Assembly (NCBI GenBank): GCA_900540275.1
Contig: UQFO01000001.1
Coordinates: forward strand, 248,001 to 312,000
Source: an uncultured Oscillospiraceae bacterium
GTDB lineage: Bacteria; Bacillota; Clostridia; Oscillospirales; Acutalibacteraceae
Direction: 5' to 3'
DNA: 64,000 nt
Shown: piece by piece, positions 34,080 through 40,885 of the stretch
Numbering within the stretch: position 1 is the stretch's first letter
Layout: each line of letters begins with the position of its first letter
Program-made: the position numbers and the translations under genes
The notes under the pieces: model-generated
The model's input: only the letters and a program-made list of their open reading frames with translations
Told to the model about the DNA's origin: nothing
Database searches by the model: none

Positions 34080-35279
34080 TTGATGAAAGTATTTGGGGTG
34101 TTGCTTAAATGGAAAGTATGGAATGTGATCGCCATCCGGAACAGATTTGGATTTCGGACCTTGATGACCTTTGAAAACGGACAGAGTATTCAGCAGAAAA
34201 ACGGTTTTAAGAATCTTCAGGAGGCTGAACTGGCTAGACTGAAAACAATTTCCGAACTGGAAAGACAAATATATATTTCTGATACCACCTGTTTGACTGC
34301 TGAATATATGGAATTCTGGCTAGAAAGTATTAAAAGGCCCTATTTGTCCTGCGATTCTTACAATTCTTATAAAAACTGTGTTTACAATTATATTATTCCG
34401 CAGGTTGGAAATATCAGAATGTCCAGTTTGAATCGGCGCCATATTGCAGCATTATATAAGAACGTAATGGAAAAGTCCATCTCAGTCGCTGAATTAATGA
34501 AAGTTGTGATACACACGTCTATGGAATATGCAGTAGGACATCACTATCTGCTTCAGGATCCGTCCGAAGGAATACAACTACACCGTCCAATACAAAAACT
34601 TGCGTCGACCTCCGCCAAAGACGTATTGTCTTTGGCGGAGGTCTGTGCTCTGTTAAAAGTCAGTGAGGGTACTGCTCTTTTTCTCCCCCTATTGTTAGCG
34701 GCTTTGATGGGACTCAGAAGAAGTGAAATTATAGGCTTGAAGTATAGCGACATAGATTATAAGAGAAAAACTCTTCATGTCCAGCGACAGCTGGGGTCAG
34801 ATCCGAAAAAAGATAAAAGGGAGCTGGCTTTTGGAACAAAGACCAAGCAGGAAATCAAAACCAAAACGCCGTCAGGCAACCGAATACTGACGATTCCAGA
34901 AGTGGTTTACGAAGAAATTATGAAAGAGCGAATATTGTATGAGCAGCGTAAACAGCAGAATGGTGAATTCAAGGATATGAACTTTATCTGTTGCTCCTCT
35001 TCAGGCAATCCAAGGAGCAGGGGATGTTTCTATAATCTGTTTAAAAAGATGCTTCAAAAGGCTGCTCTTCCCAATGTACGCTGGCACTCCCTGCGACATA
35101 CCTATACGACAATTCTTGAGAAGTCAGATCTAGAAAAATGGTCGATAGGACGGTCTCTGGGGCATAGCCGGCCATTATTGGCAATGGATGTCTATACAGA
35201 TAAAAAGCAATTAATCGAGGGGATTGATATTAGTTATTTGGAGAGGATGATGGAAAAAGTTCCAAAAGCCGAGCTATAA
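34080..35279 (+). CDS. Tyrosine recombinase (phage/ICE-type integrase)
   Basis: About 399 residues, start TTG 34080 or ATG 34083 after AAGGAAG. Arm-type N-terminus (GQSIQQKNGFKNLQEAE), SAM-like core-binding domain (about 60-165), and catalytic domain with all main residues: first Arg in MGLRRSEIIGL, HSLRHTYTT, GHSRPLLAMD and the tyrosine of DVYTDK. It should cut and rejoin DNA at att sites. No excisionase or element body lies downstream; instead an IS follows and then core genes, so the element it once moved may be lost, or the pair acts on a chromosomal site (inference). It follows the degenerate recombinase by 27 bp and is probably co-transcribed. Confidence 0.9.
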   Translation: MMKVFGVLLKWKVWNVIAIRNRFGFRTLMTFENGQSIQQKNGFKNLQEAELARLKTISELERQIYISDTTCLTAEYMEFWLESIKRPYLSCDSYNSYKNCVYNYIIPQVGNIRMSSLNRRHIAALYKNVMEKSISVAELMKVVIHTSMEYAVGHHYLLQDPSEGIQLHRPIQKLASTSAKDVLSLAEVCALLKVSEGTALFLPLLLAALMGLRRSEIIGLKYSDIDYKRKTLHVQRQLGSDPKKDKRELAFGTKTKQEIKTKTPSGNRILTIPEVVYEEIMKERILYEQRKQQNGEFKDMNFICCSSSGNPRSRGCFYNLFKKMLQKAALPNVRWHSLRHTYTTILEKSDLEKWSIGRSLGHSRPLLAMDVYTDKKQLIEGIDISYLERMMEKVPKAEL

Positions 35280-35293
35280 AGAGTGAATTTTAT

Positions 35294-35348
35294 AATCGGA
35301 TGCCAAAAGGTTAATTATAGAATGTAATTCGCCTTTTGGCATTCGATT
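35294..35348 (+). terminator. Probable terminator after recombinase pair
   Basis: 17-bp stem with one mismatch, 35294-35310 with 35332-35348 (core ATGCCAAAAGG), 21-base loop, 15 bp after the stop codon. There is no T run outside the stem. Confidence 0.55.
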
Positions 35349-35483
35349 AACATACTTCGTTTGCCACGATAAGAACTGAGAATTCTCTGCGTATTCTTTA
35401 TGTACATTTTCTTATTATAGATCTAGTATTACATGATATCAGAAAAGTGGGTATCGGTGGTTATAATAGCTGATAATAACACT

Positions 35484-35509
35484 GCATGAATGGTTCGATG
35501 TTAGACAAT
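35484..35509 (+). repeat. 26-bp direct repeat flanking IS, left copy
   Basis: Begins GCATGAATGGTTCG and ends TTAGACAAT; identical over 26 bases to 36575-36600 and directly abutting the left IS end. Behaves like a target-site duplication, though unusually long. Confidence 0.8.
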
Positions 35510-36574
35510 TGTAGGATTGTCAAACATATTGGACAAGGAAATTAGCAAGGAACTCATGAGGAGAAAGCCAGGCGAGGGGTCTCATCGGCCTGTTGTTGGA
35601 GCGAGCGTTGTGGAGTGCAAGCTGAGCGGCGAAGTCCTTCCGGGAAAAGAAACGGTGGGAGGCGTAAAAGCGTCTCTGGTCCTCGCGGTGGCTGCGCTCG
35701 ACCTTTCCGTTGTGTCTTGGGGTATAGGGACGGATGAGCTTATGCCGTACGCCCAGATCCTGTGCGGTGGCTTCAAACAAGGTGGTCAAGTCCCGCCTGG
35801 AGTGGGAGAAGCGGTTGGTGAACTCAAAGCCATTGTCGGTCTGGACACACTCCACGGTGACGCCCCTGCGCTTAAACCATTTGACCGTTTTTATGAGGAA
35901 GTCGGCGGAGGAGTAAGTGGACTGCTCCTCGTAAGCGCAGAGGAAGCGCAGACGGGAAAACTCGTCGAGGGCGGTGTACTGAAACAGGCGTAGCTGCGAG
36001 TCCGTGATACACGCTCTTGGAACGACCTTGACGTCGATCTGTACCCGTTGTCCGGGATAGGTCATCCGCTCGTAAGGCTTTGGCTTATAGGGCTCCGCTT
36101 TAGGTGCGGCGGGAGACAGCCCGAGTTTGCGCAGGACGCGGAACAAGCTCTCTGGGCGGCGGGTATATCCCCGCTTCCTCAACCTGTGCCACAGCTCCGG
36201 CAGGCCCAGCCTTGGGTTTCTGCTGCGCATGTCCCGGATGAGCTTCAGTTCCTCCGGCGTATGCTCGTTGGGATGATGATGAGGGCGGCGGGACTGGCAC
36301 GCCAGGGACTGCACGCTTCCGTCCCACCGCGCCTTCCAGAAGTAGATATACGACCGGGCCCTGTTATACTTCCGGCTAGCACGCCCTACGCCGTACTTCT
36401 CCGCGTATTTCATCAGGGATTGCCGATATGCCATGTCCTGTGTTATACTCTTGCTCATGAGGGATGTGGCCTCCTCTCGGTCTGGTTAAGTGTGGTAACT
36501 CAACTTTAACCGATGAGGCCTCATCCTTCTACTCTTTTTTCTGTTCCATGTCCAAGATGTATTGTACTCCTACA
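35510..36574 (-). mobile_element. IS481-like insertion sequence
   Basis: 1,065 bp bounded by terminal inverted repeats starting TGTAGGA; the left end and the reverse complement of the right end agree at 24 of 31 positions. It contains one transposase gene on the minus strand whose stop codon lies within the left inverted repeat. Both ends abut the 26-bp direct repeat. It separates the recombinase pair from the uvrB promoter. Confidence 0.85.
35520..36458 (-). CDS. DDE transposase, IS481-like
   Basis: 312 residues. The N-terminal helix-turn-helix region (EKYGVGRASRKYNRARSYIY, then RNPRLGLPELWHRLRKRGY) binds the IS ends. The rve/DDE core shows the first D in VQIDVKVV, the second in VQTDNGFEFTN, and E in KVERSHREDQ. 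A single frame without programmed frameshift, with TG...CA element ends, fits IS481 rather than two-frame IS3 elements. GGAGG lies 11 bases before the ATG. The gene looks complete, so the element may still be active. Confidence 0.88.
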   Translation of the reverse strand: MSKSITQDMAYRQSLMKYAEKYGVGRASRKYNRARSYIYFWKARWDGSVQSLACQSRRPHHHPNEHTPEELKLIRDMRSRNPRLGLPELWHRLRKRGYTRRPESLFRVLRKLGLSPAAPKAEPYKPKPYERMTYPGQRVQIDVKVVPRACITDSQLRLFQYTALDEFSRLRFLCAYEEQSTYSSADFLIKTVKWFKRRGVTVECVQTDNGFEFTNRFSHSRRDLTTLFEATAQDLGVRHKLIRPYTPRHNGKVERSHREDQRRFYASHRFFSRKDFAAQLALHNARSNNRPMRPLAWLSPHEFLANFLVQYV

Positions 36575-36600
36575 GCATGAATGGTTCGATGTTAGACAAT
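36575..36600 (+). repeat. 26-bp direct repeat flanking IS, right copy
   Basis: Exact copy of 35484-35509, directly abutting the right IS end. Bases beyond the repeat on each side differ. Confidence 0.8.
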
Positions 36601-36640
36601 CGAGTTGAAAATCCAGTCGAGAAATGCTATAATATAACGA

Positions 36641-36689
36641 TTGACATAATACGTGTCATGATGTAAAATAAGAATCAGAACATTCGTTC
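36641..36689 (+). promoter_or_regulatory. uvrB promoter with LexA (SOS) box
   Basis: -35 TTGACA (36641-36646), 17-bp spacer, -10 TAAAAT (36664-36669). GAACATTCGTTC at 36678-36689 matches the Gram-positive LexA half-sites GAAC-N4-GTTC and lies over the expected transcription start, where LexA would block initiation until DNA damage. Confidence 0.8.
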
Positions 36690-36752
36690 TCAATGGTTTG
36701 TGAGCAAATTCGTGTAAAACACAAAAAATCAGGAAATGCATACTTATACAGA

Positions 36753-36773
36753 ACGAAATTCGTGTAATTTCGT
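36753..36773. promoter_or_regulatory. Dyad in uvrB leader
   Basis: ACGAAATT - 5 bp - AATTTCGT, a perfect 8-bp dyad about 30 bp before the uvrB start. AATTCGTGTAA also occurs at about 36708 and within this dyad. Could be an operator or leader hairpin; role unknown. Confidence 0.45.
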
Positions 36774-36800
36774 ACAAGTTATTGGATGGAGAATATGCCT

Positions 36801-38768
36801 ATGAGCGAGCAGAATTTATTTAAATTAGTCTCCCCGTTTAAGCCAACCGGCGACCAGCCTGAGGCGATTTCCAAGCTGGTGGAGGGAATCAAAAAAGGGG
36901 ATAAAGAGCAGACTTTGCTAGGGGTTACGGGCTCGGGTAAGACATTTACTATGGCCAATATTATTCAGCAGGTGCAGAGGCCTACTTTGATTCTGGCTCA
37001 TAACAAAACATTAGCCGCTCAGCTCTGTTCTGAAATGAGGGACTTTTTCCCTACCAATTCTGTTGAATTTTTTGTCTCCTACTATGACTACTACCAGCCG
37101 GAGGCGTACATTGCCCAAACGGATACCTATATAGAAAAGGACAGCTCCATCAACGACGAAATCGACAAGCTGCGCCACAGCGCAACGCTTGCGCTGTCTG
37201 AGCGCAGGGACGTCATCATTGTTTCGAGCGTGTCCTGCATATACAGCCTGGGCAACCCAATCGATTACCGTACCATGGTCATTTCGCTGCGCCCCGGCAT
37301 GAAAAAGAGCCGTGACGAGCTGCTCAAAAAGCTTGTTGAGCTGCAATATGAAAGAAACGACATCAACTTTATCCGCAACAAGTTCAGGGTCAGGGGGGAC
37401 GTGGTTGAGATTTTTCCCGCCGCGTCGAGCGACAGCATTATACGCGTTGAGTTTTTCGGGGATGAAATCGACCGCATCAGCGAAATCGACCCGCTTACAG
37501 GAGAATTGAAGGGTTACCTGAAGCATGCGGGGATATATCCGGCTTCGCATTACATCGTCCCGCAGGATAAAATGAAGGCCGCAATCCATGAGCTGGAAGA
37601 GGAGCTTGACGGCCGCCTTGCTTATTTCAGGGAGAACGGCAAGCTTTTAGAGGCGCAGCGCATTGAACAGCGTACGCGCTACGATATTGAGATGCTCCAG
37701 GAAATCGGTTTTTGCACCGGCATCGAGAACTATTCCCGTGTGCTTGCGGGCAGAAAGCCGGGCAGCGCGCCCTATACGCTGCTCGACTATTTCCCGAAGG
37801 ATTTCCTTTTGTTTGTAGACGAGTCGCACGTTACGCTGCCGCAGGTGCGCGGTATGTATGCGGGCGACCACGCAAGAAAGCAGAACCTTATAGACTACGG
37901 CTTCCGGCTGCCTTCCGCGTTTGACAACCGCCCCTTGAATTTTGATGAGTTCTATGAGCGCATCAACCAGGCGGTTTTCGTCAGCGCGACGCCCGGCGAT
38001 TTTGAAAAGGAAAAGAGCACGCAAATCGTCGAACAGGTTATCCGCCCGACGGGGCTGCTCGATCCTGACATTACCGTACGCCCTACGCAGGGCCAGATGG
38101 ACGATTTGATTTCAGAAATCAATATACGCACCGCGCGCAGGGAGCGCGTGCTCGTAACAACGCTTACAAAAAAGATGGCGGAGGATTTAACCTCTTATTT
38201 TGAAACGATGGGTATCCGCGTGCGCTACATGCACCACGATATCGACACGGTAGAGCGTATGGAGATTATCCGCGACCTGCGTTTAGGGGAATTCGACGTG
38301 CTCGTCGGTATCAACCTGCTGCGCGAGGGGCTCGATATCCCCGAGGTTTCGCTCGTTGCGATTCTCGACGCGGACAAGGAAGGGTTCTTAAGGAGCGAAC
38401 GTTCGCTTATCCAGACCATAGGGCGCGCGGCACGAAACGCGCAGGGCGAGGTCATTATGTATGCGGATACGGTCACACCTTCGATGGAAAACGCCATCCG
38501 TGAAACGCTGCGCCGCCGCGGTATTCAGGACGAATACAACAGGCAGCACGGCATTACGCCGAAGACCATCATCAAGCAGGTTTCGGAAATCCTCGAAATC
38601 TCAAGCCATAAGGACGACAGCAAAAAACCGAAAAAGTATTTGACAAAAATAGAAAAACAGCAGATGATAGAATCGCTCACCAAGGAAATGAGGGCGGCCG
38701 CGAAGCTCCTTGAATTTGAGCACGCGGCATACCTGCGCGATAAAATTAAAAAACTAAAGGGAGAATAA
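36801..38768 (+). CDS. uvrB: Excinuclease ABC subunit B
   Basis: 655 residues from ATG 36801 (GGAG 9 bases upstream; in-frame ATGs at 36786 and 36795 are less well placed). UvrB receives DNA from UvrA, verifies the lesion and recruits UvrC for nucleotide excision repair. Seen: Walker A GVTGSGKTF, the damage-probing beta-hairpin region YYDYYQPEAYI, helicase motifs VDESHVTLPQ, FVSATPGD and EGLDIPEVSLVAILDADKEG, QTIGRAARN, and a C-terminal UVR coiled coil contacting UvrC (IESLTKEMRAAAKLLEFEHA). Length is normal. An SOS box governs it. First gene of the GC-rich core region. Confidence 0.98.
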   Translation: MSEQNLFKLVSPFKPTGDQPEAISKLVEGIKKGDKEQTLLGVTGSGKTFTMANIIQQVQRPTLILAHNKTLAAQLCSEMRDFFPTNSVEFFVSYYDYYQPEAYIAQTDTYIEKDSSINDEIDKLRHSATLALSERRDVIIVSSVSCIYSLGNPIDYRTMVISLRPGMKKSRDELLKKLVELQYERNDINFIRNKFRVRGDVVEIFPAASSDSIIRVEFFGDEIDRISEIDPLTGELKGYLKHAGIYPASHYIVPQDKMKAAIHELEEELDGRLAYFRENGKLLEAQRIEQRTRYDIEMLQEIGFCTGIENYSRVLAGRKPGSAPYTLLDYFPKDFLLFVDESHVTLPQVRGMYAGDHARKQNLIDYGFRLPSAFDNRPLNFDEFYERINQAVFVSATPGDFEKEKSTQIVEQVIRPTGLLDPDITVRPTQGQMDDLISEINIRTARRERVLVTTLTKKMAEDLTSYFETMGIRVRYMHHDIDTVERMEIIRDLRLGEFDVLVGINLLREGLDIPEVSLVAILDADKEGFLRSERSLIQTIGRAARNAQGEVIMYADTVTPSMENAIRETLRRRGIQDEYNRQHGITPKTIIKQVSEILEISSHKDDSKKPKKYLTKIEKQQMIESLTKEMRAAAKLLEFEHAAYLRDKIKKLKGE

Positions 38769-38789
38769 AACGGCGTACGCCGTTTTATT
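38767..38789 (+). terminator. Terminator after uvrB
   Basis: 10-bp self-complementary AAAACGGCGT / ACGCCGTTTT with almost no loop, followed by ATTC, overlapping the uvrB stop codon. The compact dyad ends in TTTT. Confidence 0.6.
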
Positions 38790-38835
38790 CTGCGTTTGGC
38801 AATTTAGATTGGTTTGATGGAAAGGATAGGACGTT

Positions 38836-40824
38836 ATGGCAAGAAGCAAGGCAAAGCAGGAGTACGGAAACGACAGTATTTCCTCACTCAAGGGCGCCGA
38901 CCGCGTCAGGAAAAGGCCGGCGGTTATTTTCGGCTCCGATGGTATTGAGGGCTGCCAGCATTCCATTTTTGAAATTCTCTCGAACTCCATCGATGAAGCG
39001 CGTGAGGGCTACGGCAAGGCCATCTCCATCACGCGCTACGCGGATTGTTCCATTGAGGTGGAGGACCACGGCAGGGGAATTCCCGTCGATTACAACAACA
39101 ATGAGAAATGCTTTAACTGGGAGCTTGTATTCTGCGAGCTTTACGCGGGCGGCAAATACAACAACAACGAGGGCGAAAGCTACGAGTTTTCCCTTGGATT
39201 AAACGGCCTTGGCTTGTGCTCGACGCAGTATTCCTCCGAATATATGGACGTTGACATCCGGCGTGACGGCTACCGCTATTTGCTTCACTTTGAAAAGGGC
39301 GAGAACGTCGGGGGGCTGAAAAAGGAGCCGTACGGCAAAAAGGACACCGGCACAAAAATCCGCTGGAAGCCCGACCTTTCCGTTTTTACCGATATCGACG
39401 TTTCCCCGCAGTATTATATCGACGTTATCAAGCGCCAGGCGATTGTAAACGCGGGCGTTACGTTCATATTCCGCAATCAGGCCGGAAAAACGTTTGAAAT
39501 GACAGAGTTCCAGTACAGGGAAGGCATTACCGACCACGTGCGTGAAATCGTCGGGGATGAGGGCCTTTCGTCCATCCAGTCCTGGCAGGCGGAGCGCATG
39601 GTGCGCGACCGCGCCGACAAGCCGGAATATAAAGTGAAAATGAACTTTGCGCTCGCGTTTTCCAATAAGGTAAAGCTTGCGGAATATTACCACAATTCAA
39701 GCTGGCTCGAATACGGCGGCGCGCCGGAAAAGGCGGTCAAAAACGCCTTCGTCTACCAGATTGATTCATACCTGAAGCAAAATAACAAATATACGAAAAA
39801 CGAAAGCAAAATCAACTTCACAGATGTGGAGGACTGCCTTGTCATCGTTATTTCATCTTTTTCGAGCGTTACCTCTTACGAAAACCAGACGAAAAAGGCC
39901 ATCACGAATAAAGGCATCCAGGACGCGATGACGGAGGTCCTGCGCCACCAGCTTGAAATTTATTTTATAGAAAACCCCATCGAGGCGGAAAAAATCGGCA
40001 ATCAGGTATTAATCAACAAGCGCAGCCGTGAGGACGCGGAAAAAACACGTTTAAACCTGAAGAAAAAGCTTACGGGTACCATGGACATGACCGGCAGGGT
40101 GCCGAAGTTCGTAGACTGCCGCAGCCGCGACGTAAACGAGCGCGAGCTTTTCATCGTGGAGGGCGATTCGGCTTTAGGCGCGTGCAAGCAGGCGCGCGAC
40201 CCGGACTTTCAGGCGATTATCCCAATCCGCGGCAAAATATTGAACTGCCTGAAGGCCGACTATGATAAAATTTTTAAAAGCGATATTATCACCGATTTAA
40301 TCAAGGTGCTCGGCTGCGGAGTAGAGGTCAAATCCAGGGCGAACAAGGATCTTTCCTCCTTTGATTTGAACCTGCTGCGCTGGAGCAAAATCATCCTTTG
40401 TACCGACGCCGACGTCGACGGCTTCCAAATCAGGACGCTGCTGCTTACCATGCTTTACCGCCTGACGCCCACGCTCATCGAGATGGGAAAGGTGTTTATC
40501 GCGGAATCGCCGCTGTATGAAATTACGACGAAAAGCGAAATTTATTTTGCCTATACCGAGGCGGAAAAAGAAAAGTTCCTGAAAGAAATCGGGAATATGA
40601 AGTTTACCATACAGCGTTCAAAGGGCCTCGGCGAAAACGAACCCGACATGATGAACCTCACCACCATGAATCCCTCTACCCGCCGCCTGATTAAGGTCAT
40701 GCCGGACGAGGCGGAGCAAACGGCGCGGATGTTCGATATCCTGCTCGGCGACAACCTCGCGGGGAGAAAGGAATTCATCATTGAAAACGGCAGCAATTAT
40801 ATCGACGACCTCGACGTAAGCTGA
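38836..40824 (+). CDS. Type II topoisomerase subunit B (divergent GyrB/ParE paralogue)
   Basis: 662 residues. GHKL ATPase: NSIDEAREG, EDHGRGIPV, SLGLNGLGLC. Transducer domain, then TOPRIM with EGDSALGACKQARDPDFQAIIPIRGKI split by varied residues and CTDADVDGFQIRTLLL. The usual E-G-D-S-A-G-G-S is E-G-D-S-A-L-G-A, and Q-T-K-x-K-L-G-type ATPase residues are altered, so it is divergent from standard GyrB/ParE while catalytic acids remain. It pairs with the subunit A gene 61 bp downstream. Many Clostridia carry such a second pair besides gyrAB; whether it serves as topoisomerase IV is not shown by sequence. Confidence 0.88.
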   Translation: MARSKAKQEYGNDSISSLKGADRVRKRPAVIFGSDGIEGCQHSIFEILSNSIDEAREGYGKAISITRYADCSIEVEDHGRGIPVDYNNNEKCFNWELVFCELYAGGKYNNNEGESYEFSLGLNGLGLCSTQYSSEYMDVDIRRDGYRYLLHFEKGENVGGLKKEPYGKKDTGTKIRWKPDLSVFTDIDVSPQYYIDVIKRQAIVNAGVTFIFRNQAGKTFEMTEFQYREGITDHVREIVGDEGLSSIQSWQAERMVRDRADKPEYKVKMNFALAFSNKVKLAEYYHNSSWLEYGGAPEKAVKNAFVYQIDSYLKQNNKYTKNESKINFTDVEDCLVIVISSFSSVTSYENQTKKAITNKGIQDAMTEVLRHQLEIYFIENPIEAEKIGNQVLINKRSREDAEKTRLNLKKKLTGTMDMTGRVPKFVDCRSRDVNERELFIVEGDSALGACKQARDPDFQAIIPIRGKILNCLKADYDKIFKSDIITDLIKVLGCGVEVKSRANKDLSSFDLNLLRWSKIILCTDADVDGFQIRTLLLTMLYRLTPTLIEMGKVFIAESPLYEITTKSEIYFAYTEAEKEKFLKEIGNMKFTIQRSKGLGENEPDMMNLTTMNPSTRRLIKVMPDEAEQTARMFDILLGDNLAGRKEFIIENGSNYIDDLDVS

Positions 40825-40885
40825 AATGATACCGTTTATTGCTTTCCTGTAAGAAGTTAACAGAAGATACGGAGTGAATGAGAAT

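Noticed and set aside
35484..36600. 26-bp repeats as attL/attR of the neighbouring recombinases
   Set aside because: They abut both IS ends to the base, so a duplication caused by or targeted by the IS is the simpler reading; kept as an alternative in the findings.
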